Assembly: GCA_023362775.1 (NCBI GenBank)
Contig: JALMGJ010000003.1
Span: 53,421,416-53,485,415 of the forward strand
Origin: Charina bottae
Lineage: Eukaryota; Chordata; Lepidosauria; Squamata; Charinaidae
DNA: 64,000 nt
Direction of reading: 5' to 3'
Within the stretch, counting starts at the first letter, position 1. Each line of letters starts with the position of its first letter. Shown in pieces: positions 45,814-58,059 of this stretch. The notes below the pieces were generated by a model. The model searched no databases and was not told the origin of the DNA. It saw only the letters and a list, made by a program, of their open reading frames with translations. A program made the translations under genes and the position numbers.

Positions 45814-47155
45814 CCCTAATTTCAAATGAATTTTTAAAAAAATATTAAAAGACACAGCAGTGTCAGTATAAAGCATTGGGGAGTCCCTTTCTTGTTTGTA
45901 AGAATTGTGCTCTTATTCTTTAATAGTTAACAACCCAGATCCAGTCCCTTATCTTATAACTCTAACTCAAGAGTATTTAAAAACATTGGCAACTTCAAAG
46001 GCTTTTTTAAAAGCAGTTTTTTTTCTACTGAATCAGTCTCTAAAAAAGTCCTTAGAATTAGTATGACAGAACTTTTATTTGTGGGAGCCATTTTGTTTCT
46101 CCTTATTTTTATATATCTCATAATTTTACTTTATAATGTATTGAAGCTTGGCTGAGGAGAACTACATGTATGTGAATTGTGGAATGTGGGAGAATTTGGC
46201 ATCCTCTCCACCCTGGATTCCTCTTGCTTTAAAAATGGGAGTCCTCACTAACTGGATCTAGTTTTAATGAATTAATGTGTTCTTATCTTGTCTGGTTAAA
46301 AGTACTAAACAGTAGGAAGTAGAAAGGAAGAGACCCTGTTAACCTAATAGCTTTATGGCTCAGTATTGGTGGCAACAGTGTGCCTTATTTGGGGGGGGGG
46401 GCATATTACATATAACATGCAGTGCCTCTTTTTATTTAAAGAGTCACCTTGGGAAATAATTATGTGCCTCTGCTTTCAGTGTATGTAGTGTCAGGGTCCA
46501 TAGGCAGTCTGAAATTCTTTAGAGCACTAAAATAGAGAGAGGCTTGATAAATCATTATGCACTTAAACTGTGCATGGTGTTTGTCTTAAAACTAAAATAA
46601 CACTCTAAGCATTGGTATAAGTGCCTCTGATGGAGACATTCTAGTATATAGTTCTATAATCCAAGTTCGTAGGGCCATATACAGCACCAGAGCTCTTCGA
46701 AGACTTGGCCTCAAGTTATAATATTTAATGTGAAACATAGGGATCAATCACATTAACTGTGTTTAATGATTTAACTTAATTTTACTTACATTAAATTAAT
46801 TCAAATTTAATTTCTGTTCTGGTCTCACCAATTTTTGGAATGCCACCAATTTCTGACATTGCCTTCAAAAGCTAAGTATGGTTATTAACCTGAAAAAAAT
46901 GTGAACTCCTGTCCTAGTACTACCAGGAGGTATCATGCCTACATGGCTCAATGGACTGTTTGTGAGAAGAAGAAAAAATATGATAGGTGGAATGAGAAAA
47001 CAAGGTTATGACATGGAAGTCATCTGGATCTTCCTTTCTTCCCCCTCCCTGACAAAAATTGAATGAGACATGACAATTACAGAATACTATCTTGATTGAA
47101 AGCTTCTATTTACCAAATAAATACAGCATGAAAAGCCATGAGCTTATGTGCTTTA
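45814..47155. other. No recognisable feature
   Basis: Contains a run of 11 G near 46391. No element or coding motif recognised. Confidence 0.4.
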
Positions 47156-47234
47156 TCCTTCCTTCCTTCCTTCCTTCCTTCCTTCCTTCATTCATTCATT
47201 CATTCATTCATTCATTCATTCATTCATTCATTCA
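47156..47234 (+). repeat. (CTTC)n then (ATTC)n tract
   Basis: About 33 bp of CTTC units run into about 46 bp of ATTC units at the 3' end of an antisense LINE, so it probably grew from the LINE tail. Confidence 0.9.
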
Positions 47235-48025
47235 ATTTATATAGCTGCCCATCTTAGACCAGTGACTCTGGGTGGCTAACAATAATAAAAACAATCAAAC
47301 AATTAAAACAATACAAAAAAATAAATATAAATACAGCCAAGAGATCTTAAAAACCATAGGTGTCAGCACAACCATGAAACAGGGCCCTTCGCACACTCGG
47401 GGCCCCAGGCCCGGGCACAAAGCCAGGTCTTCAAGGCCTTCCGAAAAGCCAAAAGGGCCGGGGCCATCCTAATCTCAGGAGGAAGGATGTTCCAGAGGGC
47501 AGGTGCCACAGCAGAAAAGCCACGTCTCCTCGTCCCCACCAGCCGAAATTCCTTGGCTTACAGGACCCAGTTGGGTCCATTAGTTGCCTGGGGCGAGCTG
47601 ATCTAATAGGCCCCACCTCCCTGCAGAGGAGGGTGGCGCCAGAGAACTGGAGGCTCACCAGGAAGTGATCTGACCATAACAGGGGAGAAACCAATACCTC
47701 CCCCAATTTCAGAACATTCTGCCACTGCTCCGACAGAAAAACCAGGTCAGGCGAATGACCACTATTATGGGTCAGGCCCTGGATGACTTAGGACAGGCCC
47801 ATGACTGTCATGGTGGCCATGAATTTATTTATTTTATTTATTTTTATTTAATTAAATTTATATAACCACCCATCTCCCCCAACGGGGAACTCCCGAGCTA
47901 CCTCTGCCCCCGCCCCCAAGGAAGGCAGGTTGAAATCCCCCAAGACCATAAGCCTGGGGAACTCCACCGCCAACCCGGCTACGGAGTCAAGGAGCTCAGG
48001 CAGGGAAGTTGCTTTGGTCTGATGC
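47235..48025 (-). pseudogene. CR1/L2-type LINE, antisense, with RT deleted
   Basis: The right part (about 48025-47690) on the minus strand encodes pieces of an apurinic-type endonuclease: EFPRLMVLGDFNLPS and later LLWSDHFLVSLQF, which carries the conserved SDH motif. This passes directly into the 3' UTR (47690-47350, including AGGCCTTGAAGACCTGGC) and the 3' terminus (TTAGCCACCCAGAGTCACTG). Everything between, including the reverse transcriptase, is missing. A separate antisense LINE tail (47821-47895) is inserted in the endonuclease. Confidence 0.65.
47821..47895 (-). repeat. Inserted CR1-type LINE 3' tail
   Basis: ATTT/TTTA repeats followed by TATATAACCACCCATCTCCC and CCAACGGGGAA, the same terminus as at 29216-29300, splitting the endonuclease sequence. 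Confidence 0.65.
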
Positions 48026-48770
48026 ATCAGTACAGATATTGAGAAATGTGGTTATAGTATTTGTAATGCTCTGACATATGAAGTTTTCAGTAAGTTGAAT
48101 ATAAAAGAAAAAATAATACCATCTTCGTATCCTTTCTTGTTAAACTAATCTGAACATGCAACTCTTATCTCATCACTCCAGTGCAGTGCTGGCTTTTTCC
48201 TATCTATCTTGATTGCCTCAAAGTAAGATGTTCAATATTTAATTAAAAGCATAGATTTGAGGCAACTATAAGGCAAGAATGCAGATCCTTAGGAATGGTA
48301 GCCAGGCCCAAGCTTTTAACATACCAACTGAAAAATTGCAGCAGCATCTGGGAACAGTCACTATGTTTCCTTTATCACTTTAATTCCTTTTGTATGGAAC
48401 AACACCATTTGGCAAAGGGAAAAAATGCCCTATATTGTATTAACCTAAAAAGCACTCTAATTGAAAATGTTTGCTTTACACTGGAAGAGAATCACATCCT
48501 CCGTACTTACCTTTTGTACACCAGCCTGCTGTTCATCTCTACACAAGTTTGAACTTCTAGGTCAAGGGCAGTGGGATTGGTCAGTGTTCAGGAGGACATC
48601 CCCATGTTAATATTCATGATGACTCTTCTTTCCATATAGCAACATAAATGAATTATCTTTTTAACTGTATGGAAAGGTTATTGTGTCTGTCCTTATGCAA
48701 TAAAGTTTGATTTTGCAGGATGTGAGAAAGAGGCACAAAGTATCCATTTAAATGATTGAAAATATAAAGA
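48026..48770. other. No recognisable feature
   Basis: Nothing identified. Confidence 0.35.
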
Positions 48771-48960
48771 CTGTTTGTTTGTTTGTTTGTTTGTTCCATT
48801 TGTATAGGCGCCAATCTCACATATGTGACTGGGTGGCTCACACAGTTAAAAAAACACACAAAAATAAAATAATAACCAAAACAGCAAAAAACAATTAAAA
48901 CACATTAAATCAATTAAAAAACATAAAAACATAATCTGCAGGAGAGTGCAGTAGTTAGTA
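48771..48960 (-). repeat. CR1-type LINE 3' tail, antisense, with (TTTG)n
   Basis: (TTTG)n at 48773-48797 is followed by ATAGGCGCCAATCTCACATA, GACTGGGTGGCTCACACAG and an A-rich run. Confidence 0.65.
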
Positions 48961-50663
48961 ATCTAAATTAATATGATACAGGTTATGGCTTGCTGGTACT
49001 CTAGAACAGGCTTCTCTGCCTGATGCCTGCCTAATGCAGCTATGCTACCCAGATGTGTTAAGAGCCCACCTCCCTTCATCCTTGCCATTGTGCTCCCCAT
49101 CTCCAAAGGTGGAAATGTAGAAAACGTAGTAACAAAGATGGACTAAATATCACTAGTGCCAAAATGAAAGGCCACTGATGGGGAGGGAGCAATGTACATG
49201 AACATAGGGTAGATTTTGGTTTACAATTGAGTGCCAGGAATTGTCCTTAGCATATTGATGTCCTCCAGAATTTTAAATTGGAGGAAACATTTATTTAAAT
49301 TAACTAGTCTGACTTAATCCATTCAATACACATGCCAAATTGTACAGATTTTTAAAATCTGTTATTTGCCTTGTAACTAAGAAAATAGAGCATTTTATAC
49401 ACAAAGCAGATCAAAGGCACTGCTGTATTGTGCTTTTTCACTGGGAAATATTTTGGACACATTGCAGATACACAGCAATAAGCTCCTTCACAGCTAACCA
49501 GCCAACAGCAAAAATCAGGTCATGGTGACATTTCTTTAATGTTCTAAATTAATGTTTCCATGATATTAATTAGGGAGTTGTTATTATATAGCACTGAAGG
49601 TTACTTCCCTGATTTTGCGAGGGCACAGTGACTGTTGGGCACTACAGATTGAGGCTGAGTGTCATGAATTTCTGTACACAATTAATTTTGCTGTCATTTC
49701 TCTAGTTCCTGTTTCTTCCTGCAAATATAAACATGTTATGTGAAGCTGGCCAGATAGGGATGGCAAAGAAACAAATCCTCTCTTTGTTGTCACTTTAAAT
49801 GATCATCTAAATAATCAAATTGAGTTCACATCTGGGGCATCTGTGTCAACTTTTTGCATAATGAAACACTATGGTTCTGATTAGAGTGGTGAAGTAAATT
49901 CTAACAGAACTTTTTACAGCATTTTATGTTGTATTGAGATGGGCCAGTCTAGCTGAGGGACATATATCTGCTTCTGAATTCATATTACTGTCTGGATGGT
50001 GAACTATAGATGCAAACAGGTGCTGTCCACAGTTCTTGCTGCTGGGGCTACACATTTCTAGCCCCAAACAGAAAAGCAGAATCAGCATTAATGAGTTGCC
50101 TGGAAAGAGACTAAAAGATTGTATTTCAGCCTCTTTCTGAGACAGTGGATTGGAGGCATTGCAAATTATCTGTCCAGGGCTACACTTGAAGAACACTGCA
50201 AATTGAGAACTATGTGTATAACTGGATTAGGATAAGTGGCTTTCTATTTATATTTGCTTGTTTTTAACACTAGTTAGTTCCTCCTTCCTTCTCTTCAGAA
50301 ATAAACATGGATTTGAGATTTTGTCCTTGAAGTTGGACTATATAAACAGTATTCTTGGTGGCTTAAATGTTAGAATCCAGGCCTTTGGGATATTATTTTC
50401 AGGAAAATTATTCTGCCATATCAGAAGAGACTGTTTATAGCAGTATTGTATTAGAATCCAGGGTAAAAGGCTTTTTCTCCTGCGAGGGTTACTTATCTAC
50501 CTACAATCACAAAAAAAGATGGATTCTATATTGCTCCAGAGGTAAGTTTAAAACTAAGGGACAGAAATTCCAGGGAAGGTAGTTTAGGCTAAATAATCAA
50601 GGAAAATTTTCCAAATGGTAAGGACTCTTTAATTATGGAAGATGTTGGATTTCCTTGCTGCAG
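48961..50663. other. No recognisable feature
   Basis: Nothing identified. Confidence 0.4.
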
Positions 50664-50668
50664 GTATG

Positions 50669-50699
<31 letters not shown>

Positions 50700-50729
50700 T
50701 TAATTAATTAATTAATTAATTAATTAATT
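50664..50729 (+). repeat. (GTAT)n then (TTAA)n tract
   Basis: About 35 bp of GTAT units followed by about 30 bp of AATT units. The latter is the A/T-rich tail of the adjacent minus-strand SINE. Confidence 0.9.
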
Positions 50730-50925
50730 TTTATCCCACCTTTATTATTTTTATAAATAACTCAAGGCAGCCAACATACCTAATACTCCTTCCTCCTCCT
50801 ATTTTCCCCACAACAACGACCCTGTGAGGTGAGTTGGGCTGAGAGTGACTGGCCCAAGGTCACCCAGCCGGCTTTCATGCCTAAGGCGGGACTAGAACTC
50901 ACAAACTCCTGATTGACTGTCAGGG
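50700..50925 (-). mobile_element. CORE-type SINE, minus strand
   Basis: TTTTTATCCCACCTTTATTA, AACTCAAGGCAGCCAACATA, ACCCTGTGAGGTGAGTTGGG, GGCCCAAGGTCACCCAGCCG and AGGCGGGACTAGAACTCACA. The tRNA head is truncated after ACTCCTGATT. Confidence 0.85.
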
Positions 50926-53029
50926 AAGATCTAGTTGCATCCTGACTTGCAGATCCTTCAGCTCTTGTTCCTTCTTTTGCCCAACAGAGAGTTTCACACA
51001 GTGATTATGTCCAACATTATTACTTTGGCTGTCTCATGCTTTTTTCCCTCCAAATGGGTTAGGGTTAGGATTAGAGTTATTGATCAGTGGTTGACAGTTG
51101 CAAATTTATGTACCCATGCCATAATCTTAACAAGGATATCGCACCAATTGATTGCATCCATGGTGGGCAAAACTTTTTTGGACCTGAGATTGTAACAGTA
51201 GTGGCAGGCAAAAAAGGAACAAGACCTAATCCTTCATTGAGCAGAGAGGTTGGGTTTGATGACTTCCTAATGGATTGTGTTGGTATACTTAGTAATATTA
51301 AGTCAATACTTTAATGCTTTCACACAAGACAGTGATATTAGTTACTGAGCCCTCCATGTATTTAGAAGAATTTTAACAAGTGCAAATCCTTTCTCCATTA
51401 TAATTGGAAATGGCTGATTAAAATGTTTTCTACAGAGCAATTAAAAGTGTGTGTTTTTGTTTAGTATTCAGTATTAAAGAGAAATCAAGATCAGTAGCTA
51501 CAAAAGCAGAATGGTTTAAAAGCAGTATTCTTAATTTCACAAGATAGTTCAAACTTAGAGGTTAGGAATATAAGAAATAGTGTTACACAGAATAAGATTC
51601 TAAACTGTTGGACAGGGTATTCAACAGGTCTTTTGCTGCCATACTTGGATACAGAGGCTTGAACCTGAGATCTTCTAAATGAAAAGCATGTATTTATCCT
51701 GGGGCTGTAGGCCTTCCTGAATTCTATGGTAGGAATGGGAACTCCTTCACATATTGATTAAGGTATTTCAGGGCTAATTAAATTTGAACAGAACTTGTCT
51801 ACTATCAAATTAATCAATTTACTTTGGAGAATGTTTTAGGGAACTTAAGGCAGAATTGTTATTCCAGCCACAATCCTAAATAACTTTATTAATATTCTGA
51901 GACCTTGATAATGAGTTGTGAAGATCAGTAGCAGTCTCCCCAAAATTAATGTCCTCCAGATATGTTGGGACTACAATTCCCAGAACTCACAGCCAGCTTG
52001 GGGAAGTTTGGTCTTGCATGGAAACGTCAGTCTTAGCAGGGTGTGGATGACTATGAAATGTACATTTTATTTCTTGAAATTAAGAGGGGGTTGTTTCAGG
52101 TAGCTTCTACCTGAGTTTAACTGACACAATTTGCACATAATACCTGCAAAAAGTAAAGCACTTATTTTTTCAGTTCAAAAATGTTTCTTTACCATCTGAG
52201 CAGCACAGTTACAGGAGGTAACTTTCTTAAGTGTTTGAGCACATTTGGAAGGGCCCTAAGTCAAGATCCTTGCACAAAGCCATGTGTAACCCGCATGCTG
52301 CTGTGTGGAAGAAGCTACAAATTGGGTCAAATAATTATTGAAAAACATTTTGTCCAGTACTTTTTTTCCCTTTTCTTTCTTCCTAAAGCTTGCATTCTAC
52401 TGGCTCTTGAGCTATGGCTCTTTGAGGGATGGATAAAAGAAGAAGCCACTTGCTTTCTGACAATGGCATTTACTTTTTACATTGAATACCTAGAGATTCT
52501 GTGTTATATGGTAAAGAAAGTCATACTGATTTTAGGCCACCAAATACAGGACTAGATCTATACTGCAATAGAATTCATTATTCAGATGCTTTTTTTTTCC
52601 CTTCGTTAGTTGCTATGGTATGTGATAACTTAAATCTTTAAGGTAATTGCTTCCAGAACAATGAGATCAGCATCAGATACTTCTGTGTCATAAACCTATC
52701 CATTTATGCTTATAGAAGATAGTGTTTTTCCACCCTGGGTTAACAAGTTTTGCTGCTTATTTACTAATACTCTTGCAAACAATGAGAAAGATAGTTCTTG
52801 TTTCCATTGTAATTCAATAAAAGTTATTGTAGGGGTACTTCCACACAGCACAACATAGTTGTAGGCTGAATATGGGCACTTTGTAAATGTGTGATAAATG
52901 GAAGAGAGAATAATGGCTCACTTGAGCCTAGAGGCTGGAAGGAAGATTAGGCAAGACGCTGGTGCATGTGGCTTATATAATATGCTGGTGCGTGTGGCTT
53001 ATATAATCGGAAAATCAAGTTGGCTGTTT

Positions 53030-53035
<6 letters not shown>
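50926..53035. other. No gene; one old repeat fragment
   Basis: A fragment at about 51945-52008 (TTGGGACTACAATTCCCAGA) belongs with the repeat at 20690. The rest was not recognised. Confidence 0.4.

Positions 53036-53094
<59 letters not shown>
53036..53094 (+). repeat. (TA)n microsatellite
   Basis: Nearly uninterrupted TA dinucleotide run of about 58 bp. Confidence 0.97.
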
Positions 53095-53096
<2 letters not shown>

Positions 53097-53589
53097 GCCA
53101 AATCTGTTTATATAAATAGGGTAAATCAACACTACCAATTCTTCATGGAGAGTGTGAAACTGGCTACAAATTGACAAGTTATGCAACTTATGGTGAGGAA
53201 GAGTTTGTTTGCTCTGAGAATCTGGAAGGCAGTAAAAGCAAGAGCAAAACCAATAGAAACAAAGATTGCCCAGAAGCCTCAGCATAAAAAAAAAGTCCAG
53301 CTTTGCTCTGATTTCAGATAAATTAGAGTTGAACCAGAAAACCATTGATCCAGCTCTTAAAACACAAGTAGGTTCAAATATGTTCAAAGAGCAACACAAA
53401 GTGTATTGAAAGGGCCCTAGGTCAAGGCAGGTACTCTCAGAAAAATACAAATTTATGATTCTTAAGTCTTACAATTTGTAATCTTAGCTCCTCTGGGATG
53501 ATAGTGATGCTAAGCAGAAATACAAATGTCCTTACTCTTTTCCTGGAATCTGTGGTGATGGGAAAGGAGAGATCTGCTTGAAAATGTCT
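53095..53589. other. No recognisable feature
   Basis: The minus-strand frame at 52947-53450 runs through the TA repeat and has no domain, so it is not a gene. Confidence 0.4.
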
Positions 53590-53869
53590 ACTTTGTGAAA
53601 TACCTCAGGGATCCCTACATAAAACCACTGGGGGACATCATACATCAGCATGGGGTCTGCTATCATAAATATGCATATGATACCCAGCTATACATCTCAG
53701 CCTTGTACCAAAGAGGTGATGGGGTAGAAATGCTGAACCAGTACTTGAAAGCTGTCAGAGCCTGGATTGGGAGGTTTTGGGTTTGCAGGTCAAACTATTC
53801 CAGGGAAAGACCATATTTGATTCTGAATAGAGTTATAATCCTCCTTTAAGAAGTGGTTCGCAATGTGGA

Positions 53870-55258
53870 CCTGTGAGTGCCATGACGAGCTGATGGGCTT
53901 GCTGGCTAGCAAGACAGCTTTTGTGAGTGAAATTGCAGTTGGATGCTGGATCCAGGCCAGTGTAATCTCTCTGGAACAAAGGAGAGATCGTTGAGATCAT
54001 CCACATGACTCTGGACAGCTGCTACTCATGAGTAGACTGCAGAAACTGCCGTTTTGTGCTTGGTTTGTGAGTGGAGTGGCTGGGAGTCAAGATTACATCA
54101 AGCTTGCAAAGCAGCCTTACGGATATTAAGCTCTACCGTGCCTTATATCTTAATCACTTTTTTGGATTTATTTATTTATTTGGTATATTGGAGAGATTAA
54201 GACCCTTCAGAATGGCAAGGTTTTACTGTATTCATCGGGTGAGTTTTTTGGACCATGCAGCAAAAGGGTGCTTAGTATATGGATTTTGGAAAGTTAATAA
54301 TGGATTAAGGGGCCAGAGGGATTTGGAATTATAGTTTTGAAATAATTGGAAGATATCTTCTCATGGGAAAATGGTGATTGCTTTGATTTTTTATGCTAAG
54401 GAGACCTTGAAGGCTGGACATTACAGGGAGCCAGAGGATAAAGAAGCAGAAATTCCTAGTGCAAACTTTTGAATACCTCTCAGCTAAGTTGCTGGACAGA
54501 ATGGATCAATTACTTGAGAAACTGGATAGAATTTCTCTAATGAAGTTGTAAAACAAGAACAAGTTGCAATGGATGTCTATGAAATTAACCTGAAAGGTGA
54601 TTTAAATGTAATACAAAAGGATCTGATGGATGACTTACTCCCTAAAGGAGATGAACAGATACCAAACCAGGAAATTGATTTGGATAATTTTTTTTCCTGG
54701 ATATACAAAAGAGCTTTGCTTAGGTTTGGAAACACTTTTTCAGAAGTGACAAACAAAAGGATAAAATTTACCTAATGGACATACAAAAGAAATCTGTTAA
54801 AGTTCCGAAGGCTTTTTGCCTGGATACACAGATGACCAGTAAACTACCCCTGAGACTTTTTTCGAAGGGATTAAAGAATAATTTTAAAAATTCAGGGAAT
54901 GTTTATAAGGTTTGTTTGTTTGATGAGGGCTAAAAGGGGAAAATAGTTATATCTGGTTGCCCTTACTGGACTTTTGCTGACAAAGAATGATTGACAAAAC
55001 ATTTGGATTTTGTTTTTGTTTTTTTTATCTCAGAGATAAGTTATAGGGAGAAGAGAGATTGTGTTTTATTTAGAGTCGGTGATAAGGTACTAAAATTGTT
55101 TTTACCTGTGGGGATGAAGGGGGAAGTTACTTCTTCTTCCTCTGTTCCTTTTTGACATTCCCTCTCCCTCCCCCTTTTTTTGTTTGTATTTTTTGTAGCT
55201 TATATTGACTTTTATTATTTTCTTTATAATTCTTAATGAAATTATTTGGGGGGGGGGA
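53870..55258 (+). mobile_element. L1-like non-autonomous LINE with 22-bp TSD
   Basis: A perfect 22-bp direct repeat lies at 53848-53869 and 55259-55280 (it includes AAGTGGTTCGCAATGTGGA). The insert has a charged open region (54569-54775, MDVYEINLKGDLNVIQKDL, coiled-coil-like), no ORF2, and a pyrimidine-rich 3' UTR ending CTTAATGAAATTATTT. That ending resembles the 3' end of the insert at 4494-6192. Instead of poly-A it ends in a run of ten G and a few A. It is inserted in the CR1 LINE. A half-LINE derivative of L1 is the best reading; ORF1 identity is uncertain. Confidence 0.65.
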
Positions 55259-55850
55259 AAGAAGTGGTTCGCAATGTGGAAGTCCTCCTGGACTCACAGC
55301 TCCTGCTCAATCAACAGGTGGCAGGTGTGGCCAGCAACATTTTCTGTGCCAATTTGCTGCCATTCCTGGATCAGGAGGCCTTCCAGCCATCACTTATATG
55401 TTAGTCATGCCGTTTGGATTACTGGAATGTGCTCTTAATTGGTGCCCTTGCAAAGTGTTCAGAAGCTACAGCTGGCGCAAAATGCGATGGTCTGGTCAGT
55501 TATGAGTGCATTCTGATATACCTGAGTGACCCCCCCCCCCTGCTTCAGGAGCTGCATTGGTTGTTGGTTAGCTTCTAGGTGCAATTCAAGGTGCTGGTTG
55601 TCACCTTTAAGGCCCAACATGGCTCCAGATGGGTATCTGAGGGACTGCCTTCTCCAATATTGATCTGCCATTCTAATGAAGTCAGATAAAGTCAACTCCC
55701 TTCAGGTCTCAGCTATTTCTTTTTTTGTATAATTTTGATACTGTATTCAGTTTATTTTGTGGGCAGGTTTATTATTTTTGAGGGGGCTTGGGTGGGCTCA
55801 GTGATGTTCTGATTGTCAACTACCCAGAGTCTTCAGGAATTGGCAGCATA

Positions 55851-56893
55851 CAGGTAGTCCTTGAGTTACAATGGTAATTGGGACTGGAATTTCCATTGCT
55901 AAGCAGTGTGGTTGTAAAGTGCAATGTCACGTGACCGCATTGCTTAGTGATGGCAATCCCAGCACTCCCCATTGCCATCATTAACTGAATCCCACCGGTC
56001 ATTAGGCGAGGACCCATCCCGATCCAAGCCACTCCGAGCTTGGTCCCTCCCAGCCCTGAGCCCCGGTAAGGTAAGGGACTGCCTCCTCTTCAACTCCCTG
56101 CACCCTGCTGCCCTGCGCTCACTGGCCCTGCAAGCCCCAGCTGACCTTCACCGTCTTCCTCCCACTGCTGACGAGACAAGAATGGCCTGCGCAATTTGGA
56201 GAACGCCGGGTGTGGCCTTCTCGCAAGGTCTCAGAAGGCCTCAGAAGCCTTCCAAAGCATCACGAGAATGGAACGTGTTATTTGGAGAATGGCGCAGGTG
56301 GCCTTGAGGCCTTGTGCGGCCAGCAGCTGCCTTGCGTAGGGTCAGGCCGGGTGTGCCTTGTCAGCAGCGGGAGGAAGATGGCGAAGGTCAGCTGGCAGCA
56401 GGGCCAGTAAGTGCAAGGCAGGCAGCAAGACCAGGAGGCTGCCAGGGCTGCCAGGGCAAGCGGAGCGCAGGGCAGCAGTGGCGGCTGGGGCTTTGTGCTT
56501 GGCGGCTGGCAGCGGCCCGGAGCTTGAGATGGCACTCTACAGCGGCACTGGGGCTGAAGTAGAGGCCTGGGGGTGGTAGCGGCTGGCTGAGACTGCTGAA
56601 GGCGCTGGGCCTCTACTTCAGCCCCAGTGCTGACACCACTGTTGAGAAGTACCACTGTGCAGGGCAGCCAAAAGGGCGGAGGTGGGGGGGAGAGATAGGT
56701 GGGTGGGGGGAGCTGAAGCACCCCTGTGGTCGTAAGTGCAGGCGGGCTGCCAAGCGCTTGAATTTTGATCACCTGACCATGGGGACGCTGCAACGGCTGT
56801 AACTTTGGGGACGGGGCATCAGTACCATTTGTTCAGTGCCACCATAACTTTGAACGGTCGCTGAATGAATGGTCATAACTCAAGGACTTCCTG
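55851..56893 (+). mobile_element. TA-flanked MITE, long GC-rich copy (1,043 bp)
   Basis: Starts CAGGTAGTCCTTGAGTTAC and ends AACTCAAGGACTTCCTG, with TA at 55849-55850 and 56894-56895. Subterminal phrases (GTAATTGGGAC, TCACGTGACCG, TTGATCACCTGACC) match the family. The interior is CpG-rich and contains a perfect 23-bp hairpin stem (56545-56567 with 56608-56630). Several overlapping open frames in the GC-rich interior have no domains. It is inserted just before the CR1 3' tail. Confidence 0.85.
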
Positions 56894-56925
56894 TATAAGT
56901 AAAGCAAATAAATAAATATAAACTC

Positions 56926-58051
56926 ACCCTTTCCATATATGATGATCTCTTTCATTTGAACTGTTTCCCAACCTAGTTTGAAGCATGTGGGTTTGGGGAG
57001 TAAATGCTGTAACCTGATATCAGAATCCTTTCTGGTTGTATTTGTCTTTTTAAGCAGTTGTTCTCCATGGCTTGCTTTAAACCAAAGTGCCTGTGGGCTG
57101 CACTCTTATGTTTAAGGGCTGCGATTTTGTCATGGTACATTGTCAAGGAAAATCATAGATTAGTCATGGTATTTTAAACAAAAAATTACAAAGAGCCGAA
57201 GGAAAACATGAAAAGCTATTCTTTTCCCCCCCCTATGAGATTATGTGAGAGTCCATAGCATACATGGGCACATAGATCATTGTTATTATGTAACAGATAT
57301 TTAAATTAACTACATACACCATTTATGAACTGCTTTTAAAATTTTCTAATAGATTGTAATTCCTTCATATACCCTCCCTTTAAAGGTAATTTCTTCCCCA
57401 GCCTGATCTTCCCCAGAATGTTTCAATAAATAACCTTCAACTTGCATACATCCCTGCTTGCATGTAAAGTTAAAATCCAATATACTGTATCCCTCATCTA
57501 GGGAAGGCTGTTCTGAAGCAGCTATCTAAATCCCTACCCTTTCTTTACCTTTTGACTTTTCATCACCTGTCATATATTTATTGGCCTTGTAGTCCAGAAC
57601 ATTATTTCAGCAACCTCTCCTGGGTCACTGGTCCTGATTCTTATCCTGATCTGGATTTTAGTTCAGGAGAACCACAGTTCCAAGTGACAAGCTATAGGAG
57701 AAAGTAACCTTGTATATCATATACAGTATAGTTCTTACTGAAAAATATATGCCTTTGGTTACACTGGCTTATTTTGATGTAGCTGGGAAATTTTGGCAGA
57801 ATGATGGGCATCCTTTTTAAAATATATATATTGAGAATACCCCCATTACCTGTTGAATTAAGAACCCACTGTGGTCATGTAAATTAAACCAAATTAAACC
57901 CTGTTAGACTTCCATGCTTTTTAAAACAGCTGCCATAAAAACTACTACTGTTTCATTACTTGAATGTACCACAGGCAATGCTGAAGACAATTAATAACAA
58001 TAAAAAAAGAACACAATTATGGAGGTTTACTATGCTTTAAGTTGCACAATG
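56926..58051. other. No recognisable feature
   Basis: Nothing identified. Confidence 0.4.
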
Positions 58052-58059
58052 CATTAAAT

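Larger units (their letters stand above)
53590..56925 (+). pseudogene. CR1-clade LINE: RT 3' part, tail, two nested insertions
   Basis: The left part (53590-53847) encodes HKYAYDTQLYIS, the place of the catalytic YADD box (one aspartate replaced by tyrosine), then LNQYLKAVRAWIGR. The right part (55281-55720) continues with LLLNQQVAGVA, LDQEAF-like and ELHWL-like phrases and frameshifts, to the 3' UTR. The 3' end (CAACTACCCAGAGTC, GAATTGGCAGCATA) resumes at 56894 as TAAGTAAAGCAAATAAATAA. It is 5'-truncated and inactive. Two insertions, 53870-55258 and 55851-56893, split it. Confidence 0.8.

Noticed and set aside
47156..47234. Short tandem repeats as a possible CRISPR-like array
   Set aside because: Units are 4 bp without spacers; this is a microsatellite in a vertebrate genome.
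52947..53450. 167-codon minus-strand frame
   Set aside because: It reads through the (TA)n microsatellite as alternating I/Y and has no domain on either side.
55972..56793. Open frames of 66-171 codons on both strands
   Set aside because: All fall in the CpG-rich interior of the TA-flanked MITE, overlap one another and have no recognisable domain.
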